Positions 7,829 to 16,116 are shown, counted from the stretch's first letter. The stretch is 64,000 nucleotides of DNA from Streptomyces yatensis (GCF_018069625.1 NZ_CP072941.1:4092001-4156000), one strand, 5' to 3'. Notes: generated from the letters alone by a model not told the origin. Numbers and translations are program-made.

Positions 7829-8716
7829 TCAGTCCCCGGTCACCGAGCCGAAGTCGGTGCCCGAGCCGATGAAGAACCCCGCGACGAGCAGCACCATGGT
7901 TCCGGGCACCATGAAGGTCGTGATGACCATGGTCGCCTTCGGTACGGCGCGCGCCGCGCGCCGCCGCGCGTTCTGGGCGTCCGTACGGCGCATGTCGTTC
8001 GCAATGGCGATCAGCGTTTCGACAATCGGAGCGCCCAGCTCCTCCCCCTGCTGGAGGGCGGTGACGAACTGCGCGACCTGTTCCGAGTCATTACGTTTAC
8101 GTAGCTCCTCGAACGCATGGCGGCGACTGACGCCCATGTCCATTTGCCGAAGTGTGATGCGAAGTTCATCCGCCCAGGGACCCTCATACTTCTCCGCGAC
8201 CCGGTCCAGGGCCTGACGGAAGCTCAATCCGGCGCTCACCACGACGGCCAGCACGTCCAGAAAGTCCGGCAGTGTCCGCTCGATCGCGTCCTTGCGCTCC
8301 CGCACCGCGGCCCAGATGCCCACCTCGATCCAGAACAGCCCGAACGCCACCAGCACCAGCGCCAGCAGGACTTGACCCTTGATCAGCATCACCAGCGCCC
8401 CGCCGAAGCCGAGCGCCCCGTAGACCGCCCGCCGGGCCGCGTAGCGGTCCACCGTCAGACCGCCCGGATTGCCCGCCAGATCGATCCTGCGGCGGACCCT
8501 GGCCACCCGCTTCTCGCCCATCAGCCGCAGCACCAGCGGGGCGTAGCGGATGCCCAGCCGATCGACCGCCGAGCCGACCGCGGTCGTCCGGCTGGAGCCG
8601 GACTCCAGGGCCACCGCCAGGTCGCTGGGCAGCTTGGCCTCGCTGCGGTACAGCGCGATGCCGTAGGCGATGCCCGCCACCGCGAGACCGGCCGCCAGCG
8701 CCAGCAGCAGTGCCAT
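7829..8716 (-). CDS. tadC: TadC-type pilus assembly membrane protein (T2SS F family)
   Basis: A 295-residue platform protein with an N-terminal helix, a pair of helices in the middle (GALGFGGALVMLIKG and LLALVLVAFGLFWIEV) and a C-terminal helix TFMVPGTMVLLVAGFFIG. The cytoplasmic T2SSF domain lies at about residues 150-260: ERTLPDFLDVLAVVVSAGLS, the signature RQALDRVAEKYEGPWADEL, and QGEELGAPIVETL. With TadB it should form the inner-membrane platform moved by the TadA ATPase. The start is ATG 8716 behind AAAGGGG. It lies 70 bases after tadB. Confidence 0.9.
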   Translation of the reverse strand: MALLLALAAGLAVAGIAYGIALYRSEAKLPSDLAVALESGSSRTTAVGSAVDRLGIRYAPLVLRLMGEKRVARVRRRIDLAGNPGGLTVDRYAARRAVYGALGFGGALVMLIKGQVLLALVLVAFGLFWIEVGIWAAVRERKDAIERTLPDFLDVLAVVVSAGLSFRQALDRVAEKYEGPWADELRITLRQMDMGVSRRHAFEELRKRNDSEQVAQFVTALQQGEELGAPIVETLIAIANDMRRTDAQNARRRAARAVPKATMVITTFMVPGTMVLLVAGFFIGSGTDFGSVTGD

Positions 8717-8786
8717 CTCCCTGAGTCCCCTTTACCTGTCTACCTGGATTCGCTCGTGCGTCGGTCTCGGACGGTCGCGGACGCTC

Positions 8787-9725
8787 TCAGACATCGATCT
8801 TGGACATGCGGCGGATGAGGAAGAAGCCGATCCCGTACAGGCAGAAGGCCACGACCACCGCCGCCTGCCCCCAGAAGGACGAGGTCATCCGGTCCAGCGA
8901 ACCGGCCGAGATCCGGTTCATCAGCAGCAGCGTCCCGATCCCCAGCAGCGGTACGACATAGGCGGTGACGGTCACCTGCGAGAGCTGGGTGCGCACCTCC
9001 CGCCGGGTCTCCTTGCGCTCCTCCAGCGTCTGGGTGAGGTTGCGCAGCGAGCTGACCACGGTCCCGCCCGCGCGGTTGGACAGCACCAGCGTGGTGACCA
9101 GCACCACCAGCTCCCGGGAGGGCAGCCGCTCGGCCAGCTCCTCCAGCGTGTCGTCGATCGAGTGGCCGACGGCCAGCTTGGCCGCGACCTTGGCCAGCTC
9201 CTCGCCCGCCGGCGCCTCCATCTCGTCCGCCGCCATGCCGAGCGCGGTGCGCAGCGCCAGCCCGGCCTGGGTGGCGTTGGCCAGGATCCGTGACAGCTCG
9301 GGCAGTTGGTTGATGAAGCGCTCTATCCGCTTCTGCCGCTGCCAGTTGAGGAACGCGAAGGCCCCCCAGACGGCGACCACCGCCGCTATCGGACCGAAGA
9401 ACGCCGCGAGGAAGGACGCCGCGATCAGCCACAGCCCGGCCGCCGCCCCCGCCGTGTAGACGAAGAACTCCCCCGGGGTGATCTCCAGGCCCGTCGCCGC
9501 CAGCCGCAGCTCCAGCTTCCGGCCCGGCGAGGTGGCGCGCAGCCGCCGGTCGACCCCGGAGAAGCGGCGCGCCCGGCCGGTGCCCGGCAGCGGGCCGGTC
9601 TCCGAGAGCCGGTCGATCAGCGCGCGCTGCTGCTCCTTGCCGCGGACGTAAGTGTGCACGCCCACGACGCCCAGCGCGCCGCACACCAGCGTCGCGCCGA
9701 GGGCGGCCGTCGCGAGATGGTCCAT
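8787..9725 (-). CDS. tadB: TadB-type pilus assembly membrane protein (T2SS F family)
   Basis: A 312-residue protein with the same architecture as its TadC neighbour. It has an N-terminal membrane helix, a central helical pair (AGAAAGLWLIAASFLAAFF and IAAVVAVWGAFAFLNW), a T2SSF domain at about 135-260 (NQLPELSRILANATQAGLAL, SIDDTLEELAERLPS, LVLVTTLVLSNRAGG) and a C-terminal helix. The two form the membrane platform of the Tad machine. The ATG at 9725 is eight bases after the tadA stop, behind a GGAGG site that lies inside the tadA 3' end. Confidence 0.9.
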   Translation of the reverse strand: MDHLATAALGATLVCGALGVVGVHTYVRGKEQQRALIDRLSETGPLPGTGRARRFSGVDRRLRATSPGRKLELRLAATGLEITPGEFFVYTAGAAAGLWLIAASFLAAFFGPIAAVVAVWGAFAFLNWQRQKRIERFINQLPELSRILANATQAGLALRTALGMAADEMEAPAGEELAKVAAKLAVGHSIDDTLEELAERLPSRELVVLVTTLVLSNRAGGTVVSSLRNLTQTLEERKETRREVRTQLSQVTVTAYVVPLLGIGTLLLMNRISAGSLDRMTSSFWGQAAVVVAFCLYGIGFFLIRRMSKIDV

Positions 9726-9733
9726 GGGCCCTG

Positions 9734-11245
9734 CTACCTCCGGTCCCTGGGGTCGAACGGGGGTGGATCGAATGGGGGTGGCTCGAACGGGGGTGGGTCG
9801 ACCGAGGGTCGGTCGAACGAGGGTCGGTCGTTCGGGTGCCGACCGAACGGCGGCCGGTCATGCGGGGGCCGGTCGTGCGGCGGCCGGTCGTACGGGTCGT
9901 ATCCGGCCGCGCGGGTGGCCAGTTGCGCCGGGAAGGCGGCCACGCCGAAGGCCGGCGGCACCGATTCGCTCGCCAACCGCAGCCGCTCCGCGACCCGCTC
10001 CGGCAGCGGGAAGTAGCCGAACCGTCCGTGCACCACCCGGTCCGCGCCCATGGGCTGGGCGTCGAAGCGGCAGACGGTGGCGATGCGGTACGCCTCGTGG
10101 CCGTGGCTGTCGAGCAGCGCGATCTCGCTGATCCGCCGGGAGCCGTCGGCGTTGCGGACGAGCTGGACGATGCAGTCCACGGCGCTGTTGATCTGGTCCC
10201 GCAGCGCCTCGTAGGGGATCGCCACCTCCGACATGGAGGCGAGCGTCTGCAGCCGCATCAGCGCGTCCTCGGCGCTGTTGGCGTGGACGGTGGCCAGCGA
10301 GCCGTCATGGCCGGTGGACATGGCCTGCAGCATGTCGAGGGTCTCACCGCCGCGCACCTCGCCGACGATGATGCGGTCGGGGCGCATCCGCAGCGAGTTG
10401 CGGACCAGGTCACGGATGGTGATACGGCCCTTGCCCTCGACGTTGGGCGGCCGGGACTCCAGCCGGATGACATGGGTCTGCTGCAGCTGCAGCTCGGCGG
10501 CGTCCTCGACGGTGATGATGCGCTCCCCGTCGGGGATCAGCCCGGAGAGGGCGTTGAGCAGCGTGGTCTTGCCGGAGCCGGTGGGGCCGGAGACCACCAC
10601 GTTGAACTTGGCCCGCACCAGCGCCGCGAGCAGCATCAGCATCTGCTCGTCCAGCGTGCCCATGCCGATCAGCTCATGGAGGGTGTAGGCGCGGGGGAAG
10701 CGGCGGATGGTGAGCGTGGCGCCGGTGAGGGCGAGCGGCGGGATGATCACGTTGACGCGCTCGCCGGACGGGAGCCGGGCGTCGACCATCGGATTCGACT
10801 CGTCCACCCGGCGGTTGACCGTGGAGACGATGCGCTCGATGGTCTGCATGAGCTGCTCTTCGGAGGCGAAGCGGACGGGGACCTGCTCGACCCGGCCGGA
10901 GCGCTCCACGAAGATCTGATCCGGGCCGTTGACCATGATCTCGGTGATGGAGGCGTCTTCGAGGAGGGGTTCGAGCACCCCGAGGCCGAGCGCCTCGTCC
11001 ACCACCCGGCGGATCAGCTGGGAACGCTCGGTGGTCGAGAGCACCGGGCCCTCGCGGCTGATGATGTGGCCGAGCACGCGCTCCAGCCGGGAGCGGCGCT
11101 CGGCGGTGGAGAGCGAGGACATCTCCGCGAGGTCGATCTCCTCGAGCAGCTTGGCGCGGTAGGCGGAGACCAGATGGCCGTCCTGGCGTCCGCCGCTTCC
11201 CTCGCCGGGCCCCTCGGGCGCGGTGATACGGGCCCGCAGGCTCAT
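9734..11245 (-). CDS. tadA: TadA/CpaF-type pilus assembly ATPase with a repetitive C-terminal tail
   Basis: A 503-residue secretion ATPase. The N-terminal all-alpha domain is followed by SITEIMVNGPDQIFVERSGR and the RecA-like core. The core carries Walker A GPTGSGKTTLLNAL, the Asp box RIITVEDAAELQL, Walker B RIIVGEVRGGE, and the His box TGHDGSLATVHAN. It powers pilin extraction and polymerisation. The ATG at 11245 overlaps the tadE stop (ATGA) and has GGGAGG upstream. After the conserved end (about residue 435) the protein carries a 65-residue Pro/Asp/Arg tail of five-residue DRPPH/DPPPF-like repeats, which ordinary CpaF proteins lack. Confidence 0.93.
   Translation of the reverse strand: MSLRARITAPEGPGEGSGGRQDGHLVSAYRAKLLEEIDLAEMSSLSTAERRSRLERVLGHIISREGPVLSTTERSQLIRRVVDEALGLGVLEPLLEDASITEIMVNGPDQIFVERSGRVEQVPVRFASEEQLMQTIERIVSTVNRRVDESNPMVDARLPSGERVNVIIPPLALTGATLTIRRFPRAYTLHELIGMGTLDEQMLMLLAALVRAKFNVVVSGPTGSGKTTLLNALSGLIPDGERIITVEDAAELQLQQTHVIRLESRPPNVEGKGRITIRDLVRNSLRMRPDRIIVGEVRGGETLDMLQAMSTGHDGSLATVHANSAEDALMRLQTLASMSEVAIPYEALRDQINSAVDCIVQLVRNADGSRRISEIALLDSHGHEAYRIATVCRFDAQPMGADRVVHGRFGYFPLPERVAERLRLASESVPPAFGVAAFPAQLATRAAGYDPYDRPPHDRPPHDRPPFGRHPNDRPSFDRPSVDPPPFEPPPFDPPPFDPRDRR
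9748..9900. repeat. Degenerate 15-bp tandem repeat inside the 3' end of tadA
   Basis: Imperfect 15-base units of the type ggtcgaacgaggg / ggccggtcgtgcggc follow each other over about 150 bp. The period is a whole number of codons, so they encode five-residue DRPPx/DPPPF repeats. The array ends next to the tadA stop codon. Confidence 0.75.
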
Positions 11246-12441
11246 CGGTCGCCTCCCATCGCGGCCGCCCCCGGACTGTCCGTACCGCCGTCTCCGTCGT
11301 CGCAGGGCATCGTGGCGCTCTTCTCGGCGCTGCCGAAGTGGAAGCCGGGGATGACGGAGGGGATCTCGACGGTCGCGGTGGCCTGTGCCTGCCCGCCGCC
11401 ACAGCCGCCGCTGCTGATACCGGTGCCGTCCGCCAGCCACCCGCTTATCGCGGCCTCCCCGGCGGCCTGCGGGCTGGTCCGCGGCTCGTCCAGTGACGCC
11501 GTACGCGCCGCCGCCCGCGCCGCGGTCCCGGCCTGCTGGGCGGCGTACGCGGCGATGCCGAGCTGCACGGCGGCGAGCGCGACGAGGATGAGGATCGGCA
11601 GGAACCCCAGGAACTCGATGGACGCCGAACCCGCGTCGCCCCGCCACCGGCGCGACGCGCCGGGGCGCCGGCCCCCCGCCCGGCCCGAGCCCGCAGCCGG
11701 GCGGCCGCGCGGCCTGGCGGCCTCCGCCGCACCGCGCAGTCCCACCGATGCCGAGCCCCGGCCCCCGGGCCGCGCGGCGGCGGGCAAGCGGCCGTCGCCC
11801 AGCCAAGCCGTCGCCCCGCCCCGGCGCGCCGCGGTGGGGCGCCGGCCCGCCAACCCGAAGCTCCCCCCGGGCAGCCGCTGTCCCCCCGCCCGTTCGCCCA
11901 ACGGCGCCCTTGACCCCGGGCGGTCAGCCGCGCGCCCACGCGCACGCGCAGAGCCGGGGCCCAGGGGGCGCACCGCCGCTCCGGCCGCACCCCGGACGCC
12001 TCGTGACACGACCCAACGGCCCCACCGTCCGGCGGCCTCCGCCGCACCGCGCAGTCCCACCGATGCCGAGCCCTGGCCCCCGGGCCGCGCGGCGGCGGGC
12101 GAGAGGCGGGCTCCCCGCCGGTCCGTCGCCCCGCCCCGTGGCACGGCGACGGCGCGAAGCGGCGACATGTGAGCGGTCATCCCGCGCGGCCGCGGCACGT
12201 CCACCGCCCCACCGCATCGCCGCGCGGCGGCCGTCGCGGTGAGCTCTGCGTCCGGCGCCGCGGTGGGTCCGGGCGTCGCCGGATGGCCGGAGGGGCCGCC
12301 GCTCGGCGGCGTGCGCCCGTCCCCCGGGGCCGCGGGGCCGTCGCCCGGCGCGGTGGCCGCCACCGGGCGGCTGGGGCGGTGGTCGGTCATCGCGGGGTTG
12401 CCGGAGTCGGTGCGCGTGTGGGCGGGGTGACGACGGCTCAT
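11242..12441 (-). CDS. TadE-family pseudopilin with a 265-residue low-complexity N-terminal extension
   Basis: The C-terminal 130 residues are a normal TadE protein: GDAGSASIEFLGFLPILILV starts at about 269 with the prepilin-like Gly and Glu, followed by the membrane helix and a small domain with paired cysteines. Before it come about 265 residues rich in Ala, Gly, Pro and Arg with no recognised domain. A 23-residue block occurs twice (about 115-137 and 220-242). The ATG at 12441 is one base after the previous stop, with GGAGGGGAG as ribosome binding site, so translation from this start is well supported. TadE proteins are normally about 130-150 residues. A prepilin signal so far inside would be unusual for the peptidase. 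An internal start closer to the TadE domain remains possible. Confidence 0.72.
   Translation of the reverse strand: MSRRHPAHTRTDSGNPAMTDHRPSRPVAATAPGDGPAAPGDGRTPPSGGPSGHPATPGPTAAPDAELTATAAARRCGGAVDVPRPRGMTAHMSPLRAVAVPRGGATDRRGARLSPAAARPGGQGSASVGLRGAAEAAGRWGRWVVSRGVRGAAGAAVRPLGPGSARARGRAADRPGSRAPLGERAGGQRLPGGSFGLAGRRPTAARRGGATAWLGDGRLPAAARPGGRGSASVGLRGAAEAARPRGRPAAGSGRAGGRRPGASRRWRGDAGSASIEFLGFLPILILVALAAVQLGIAAYAAQQAGTAARAAARTASLDEPRTSPQAAGEAAISGWLADGTGISSGGCGGGQAQATATVEIPSVIPGFHFGSAEKSATMPCDDGDGGTDSPGAAAMGGDR
11716..12100. repeat. 70-bp direct repeat, copies 315 bp apart, inside tadE
   Basis: Positions 11716-11785 and 12031-12100 match at 69 of 70 bases. The single difference is C versus T in the run after ccgatgccgagccc. 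The offset of 315 bp is a multiple of three, so both copies are read in the same frame and give the duplicated 23-residue block. Sequence beyond the block also shows partial similarity, which suggests an older, larger tandem duplication. Confidence 0.85.
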
Positions 12442-12442
12442 G

Positions 12443-14185
12443 TCACTCCCCTCCGCCCGCCAGGTCGCTCTCGTCCGCCGCGCCCGCCGTCCCCGTGACC
12501 GTCCAGGGGAAGTCGGCGGCGCCCGGGAAGAGGATCGGGACGTGGAGCTTGACCGTGGCCTTGTAGACCGAGCCGTCGCCGCCGGAGCAGCTGATGTCGG
12601 CGCTCCAGGAGCCGGGGATGTCCTTGCTCGCCGCGTCCTGGCAGGCGCCCGCGCCCTGGGTGGCGCCCGCGCGGGCTCCCTTGTCGGCCGAGTTGCCCGC
12701 CAGCGAGTACGTGTAGCCGACCAGCACCACCTGCCAGACGACCGCGAGCACGATCAGCGCCAGCGGCAGGACGCCGAGGAACTCGACCGTCACCTGGCCG
12801 CGGTCGCCGCCCCGCTTGCGCAGGAAGCCCTTGGTGGACGGCGGGGCGATCTCGTTGAGCGCGTCGGTGCCGTCGCCCACGCTGCCCTGCGCCGGGTCGC
12901 CGCCCGCCTCTATGGCATGGCGCCGCCGCAGCCCCGGCAGGACGCGCTCGCCGCCGCCCTGGGCCGCGTGGCCGCCCCGGTGGGCGGCGCGGCGGCCGCC
13001 GCCCGGGGGCGCGGCCTCCACCAGGCCCAGCTCACCGGCCAGCCCCCACAGCGCCTGTTTGACGGCCGACTTGGCGTCCAGGTCCTGCATCCGTCCCGAG
13101 TCGACGGCGGGCTGCAGCTCCTTGAAGCCGGCCGGGATCGCCGTGCGCGCCACGGTCGTCCCGGTGGCCCGCTGGACGAGCTGCGGCTGGATCTCCGCGC
13201 TGCGGGTGTGCCGGTTGACCACGGTCACGGTCTCCTCCGCCTTGCGGATCTGGAGCCGGTCCCACAGCCGCACCATGCGCTTGGCGGCGCGCACCGCGAC
13301 CACGTCCGGGGTGGTCACCAGCAGCGCGATGTCCGCGATCTCCACGGCGGCCGCGCCCGCGGAGGTCATCTGCGTACCGCAGTCGACGACCACGAGCTCG
13401 AAGCGCGACCGCAGCGCGCCGATGACCTGGCGGGCGGTGCGGTCGGTCACCTCCTCGCCGCGCTCGCCCTCGCCCGGCGCGAGCAGCAGCCCGAGCCCGG
13501 TCTGGTGGGTGAATACGGCGTCCTGGAGCACCCGGGGCGAGATGTCGCTGATCTGCGCCAGGTCGGCGATCGAGCGCCGGAACTGGACGTCGAGGTAGGA
13601 CGCGATGTCCCCGGACTGCAGGTCCAGGTCGACGAGCGCGACCTTACGGCCCGCGGCCCGCGCGGCGAGCGCGAGCTGTACGGCGGTCACGGTGGTGCCC
13701 ACCCCGCCCTTGGCGCCCGCGACCGCGACCAGCTTGCCGCCGGGTCCGGCGGCCAACGGATCGCCGCCGCCCCCCAGATGGCGCCGCACGCCCGTGGCCC
13801 ACTGGGCGGCGCCCTGGACGCGGGCCGCCAGTTCGTCGTACGACAGCGGTATCCCGGCGATGCCGCGGGCCCCGGCGTCCATGGCGGCCGAGTACAGCGC
13901 GGGCCCCGCGTCGGCGGTCACCAGCACCACGCCCACCGCCGGGAAGCGCAGCGCGATCTCGCGGATCAGCTCCAGCGCGGGGGCCGGGGCGATGCGCTCA
14001 TGGACGAGGACGACCTCCGGCAGCTCCTCCAGGGAGGCGGCGGCCAGCGAGGCGAGGGTGTCGAGCAGTTGGGTCGAGTCGCCGACCGGCGCCGACGGTT
14101 CGACACCGGGCAGCTGGCCGAGCAGCCCGCTCAGGGAGCGGGCGGCGTCGGGGTCGCCGACGGCCGGCAGAATCCTGATCGTCAC
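12443..14185 (-). CDS. CpaE/TadZ-type ATPase fused to a TadE pseudopilin domain
   Basis: A 580-residue protein. Residues 1-130 are a receiver-like domain (EVVLVHERIAPAP, VGVVLVTADAGP). Residues 150-390 are a MinD/ParA-like ATPase with deviant Walker A GAKGGVGTT (157-165), LVDLDLQSGDIAS and Walker B VVVDCGTQM. CpaE/TadZ proteins localise the Tad machine at the membrane. After a Gly/Arg linker (390-455) the frame continues without a stop into a TadE domain: GGDRGQVTVEFLGVLPLALI (about 459-478), a membrane helix and a Cys-containing tail. CpaE is cytoplasmic and TadE a processed pseudopilin, so the fusion is odd. An in-frame GTG at codon 436 could restart translation of a separate 145-residue TadE, though its ribosome binding site is weak. 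Confidence 0.85.
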   Translation of the reverse strand: MTIRILPAVGDPDAARSLSGLLGQLPGVEPSAPVGDSTQLLDTLASLAAASLEELPEVVLVHERIAPAPALELIREIALRFPAVGVVLVTADAGPALYSAAMDAGARGIAGIPLSYDELAARVQGAAQWATGVRRHLGGGGDPLAAGPGGKLVAVAGAKGGVGTTVTAVQLALAARAAGRKVALVDLDLQSGDIASYLDVQFRRSIADLAQISDISPRVLQDAVFTHQTGLGLLLAPGEGERGEEVTDRTARQVIGALRSRFELVVVDCGTQMTSAGAAAVEIADIALLVTTPDVVAVRAAKRMVRLWDRLQIRKAEETVTVVNRHTRSAEIQPQLVQRATGTTVARTAIPAGFKELQPAVDSGRMQDLDAKSAVKQALWGLAGELGLVEAAPPGGGRRAAHRGGHAAQGGGERVLPGLRRRHAIEAGGDPAQGSVGDGTDALNEIAPPSTKGFLRKRGGDRGQVTVEFLGVLPLALIVLAVVWQVVLVGYTYSLAGNSADKGARAGATQGAGACQDAASKDIPGSWSADISCSGGDGSVYKATVKLHVPILFPGAADFPWTVTGTAGAADESDLAGGGE

Positions 14186-14201
14186 CGCGGCACCTCCTCA
14201 C

Positions 14202-14906
14202 TCATTTGTCGCCGTCGAGGGTGTAGGTGCGGTCGCCGGGCCCTATGGAGGTGCCTCCGCCGGGGGCGACCAGCGCGAGTCGCACATGGGAGGCGAAGGA
14301 CTCGGCGTAGGCCACGCGCTGTGCGTTCTTGGTGTCGAGCGCGAAGGTGATCGGGACGGCCTCGTTGATCCGCCGCTTGTCGTCCTGGTTGGGCTCCAGG
14401 GCGGTGATCTTGCCGAGGTCGAGCACCTCGGCGCCCGCGACGATCAGCTTGGAGACCGACTCCTCGCCCTGGGACTTGCCCTCGAAGGTCGCGTAGATGT
14501 TGACCTTCGCACCCGGGGTGATCTTGCCCGCGACGCCGGTGGCCGCGTCGATCATGATGGCGATCTCCTGCTGCCCGGGCTTCAGGGCGGGCCGGTTCGC
14601 GATCATGTCCCGTTGCAGCAGCGACCCCTTGGCGAGCTGGGCCACCGCGATCTTCCCGCGTAGCTCGTCGAGATCGGTGACGGCGGTGGAGGGCACATAG
14701 CGCTTGGGCATCGAGACCTTCTCGAACTCCCCCGCGTCCAGCGCCTTGTAGGGCTGGACGTCCGAGGTGAGCTTGTAGGCGGTGGTCTCGGGGCCGACCT
14801 TCGACTCCACGTCGTTGACGACGGAGAGCACTCCGGCGAAGGCGCCGACGGCGCACAGGACCGACAGGAGCAGCAGGATGACTCCGCGGCGCTGGCGTGA
14901 ATTCAT
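14202..14906 (-). CDS. cpaB: CpaB/RcpC Flp pilus assembly protein (SAF domain)
   Basis: A 234-residue protein with one N-terminal membrane helix (GVILLLLSVLCAVGAFAGVL), then a SAF domain at about 40-105. The C-terminal RcpC/CpaB domain is marked by GQQEIAIMIDAATGVAGKI, PGAKVNIYATFEG and LEVLDLGKI-like strands. In diderms CpaB helps the secretin; in monoderms it is kept without one and its role is unclear. I prefer the ATG at 14906 (MNSRQRRGV), 11 bases from GAGG. A GTG three codons upstream is too close to that site. It lies 16 bases before the CpaE-TadE gene. Confidence 0.86.
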   Translation of the reverse strand: MNSRQRRGVILLLLSVLCAVGAFAGVLSVVNDVESKVGPETTAYKLTSDVQPYKALDAGEFEKVSMPKRYVPSTAVTDLDELRGKIAVAQLAKGSLLQRDMIANRPALKPGQQEIAIMIDAATGVAGKITPGAKVNIYATFEGKSQGEESVSKLIVAGAEVLDLGKITALEPNQDDKRRINEAVPITFALDTKNAQRVAYAESFASHVRLALVAPGGGTSIGPGDRTYTLDGDK

Positions 14907-14932
14907 GGGACGCACAACCTCGTTCGGGGACG

Positions 14933-15835
14933 TTACCGGCTGGTCAGGGCGGGACGTTGGGACGTGAGCAGTGCGGGGATCTCATCGCCGCGGGCCACCG
15001 GGCAGGAGCAGAAGGCACAGCGGTCACCGATGAGTTCGAAACCGCACCAGTGGCATTCCTCTCTCCTTACGGAGGCCACGAGCTGGTAGAGGACCGAGAG
15101 GTCGGGGATGGCCGCGGCGAACTCGATCAGCTTCGGGGTGCCCCACCAGCGCCCCGACTCGGCGGGCAGCGGCACCTCCTCCACGCCCCGGACGCCCCAG
15201 GCGGGGGCGAGGGCGCCGGTGACCCAGTCGTCGTGGCCCGCGCCGCCCCCGTAGCCATGGCTGTTGAGCTGGCCCCGGGCGACGGTCATGGAGGTGACGT
15301 ACCCGGGGGCGGGCAGCTCGGCCGCGCCGCCGACCTTGACCAACTGCGGAGTGGGGTGGGCGAGCACCCCGAAGTGGGCGCCGGGCACCCAGGACTTGAC
15401 GTGCGAGGTGAGGCTGACCGGGACCCGGTCCAGCCGGGCGACGCTGCCCAGCAGGGCGCCCGCGTGGACGTAGTGGGAGAGCAGCCGGGCGGCGCACGCC
15501 AGAACGCCGGGGCTGAAGTCGGATATGGACAGCTGGCGCAGCTGACGGGCCAGTACGGCCACGGCCAGCGGGGGCAGTTCGAGCGGCAGCAGCGCCATCC
15601 GGTCGCTCTCCAGGACGGAGCGCACGATATGGAGGCGGCGGACCACGGCCGCAGGGGTCGCGGCGGGATAGAGCACGACGAGATAGCCCTGCTGGTCGAG
15701 GAGGGTCCCGACCTCGGCGAGGGCGTCGTCGAGTGACTGTGCGTCCGGCGGGCGGAGCACGACGGCCGACGGGGTCTGCCCGTCGGGCGGCGGAAGCACC
15801 AGCTCACGGCCGGTGACTGCTATCGCGGTGGGCAC
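14933..15835 (-). CDS. Conserved hypothetical protein with C-terminal zinc ribbon, first gene of the Tad operon
   Basis: A 300-residue protein of no family I can name. It has no signal peptide or clear membrane helix. The last 45 residues contain CHWCGFELIGDRCAFCSCP, two CxxC-type pairs that form a likely zinc ribbon. The rest is a mixed alpha/beta protein with LLDQQGYLVVLYPAATPAA and a Gly-rich middle. The ATG at 15835 is the first start after the promoter region, and the next gene (cpaB) begins 26 bases past its stop. Its position at the head of the operon suggests a regulatory or assembly role in pilus production, by context only. Confidence 0.75.
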   Translation of the reverse strand: MPTAIAVTGRELVLPPPDGQTPSAVVLRPPDAQSLDDALAEVGTLLDQQGYLVVLYPAATPAAVVRRLHIVRSVLESDRMALLPLELPPLAVAVLARQLRQLSISDFSPGVLACAARLLSHYVHAGALLGSVARLDRVPVSLTSHVKSWVPGAHFGVLAHPTPQLVKVGGAAELPAPGYVTSMTVARGQLNSHGYGGGAGHDDWVTGALAPAWGVRGVEEVPLPAESGRWWGTPKLIEFAAAIPDLSVLYQLVASVRREECHWCGFELIGDRCAFCSCPVARGDEIPALLTSQRPALTSR

Positions 15836-15886
15836 GTCGGCTACCCCGTCTCACATCGGCGCCGAGCGGCGGCGGCCACAGGTCTC

Positions 15887-15916
15887 TACTGCCCCTGTCT
15901 CATTACTGCCCCTGTC
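15887..15916. repeat. Two 13-bp direct repeats ahead of the Tad operon
   Basis: TACTGCCCCTGTC occurs at 15887-15899 and again at 15904-15916, a spacing of 17 bp. Read leftward (GACAGGGGCAGTA twice) it lies 52-81 bases upstream of the first ATG of the Tad operon. A direct-repeat binding site for an activator or repressor is possible. Confidence 0.5.
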
Positions 15917-16010
15917 CTGGTGCGTCGTCACTTTATCCACGAAAACGGCGTGAGAGAACAGTTCCTCTGGGTTACGCACCCCGGGTCCGATGCGGAGTCC
16001 GCGCATCCCC

Positions 16011-16037
16011 TTGACAAGGTTATTGGTCTGGACCACT
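16011..16037 (+). promoter_or_regulatory. Chitinase promoter with DasR-type dre operator
   Basis: TTGACA at 16011-16016 is a consensus -35 element. The 16-mer ATTGGTCTGGACCACT at 16022-16037 follows at once and matches the dre consensus (A-C/G-TGGTCTAGACCA-C/G-T) at nearly all positions. It overlaps the space between -35 and -10, so DasR binding would block RNA polymerase. DasR is released by glucosamine-6-phosphate (established for Streptomyces chitinase genes). Confidence 0.88.
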
Positions 16038-16116
16038 TTACGTTCATACGGTGGCCACCGTCCGCAACCTCCTCCTTCACACCGGCTTCCCAACGGATTC
16101 CCCCACGGAGGCAGTC

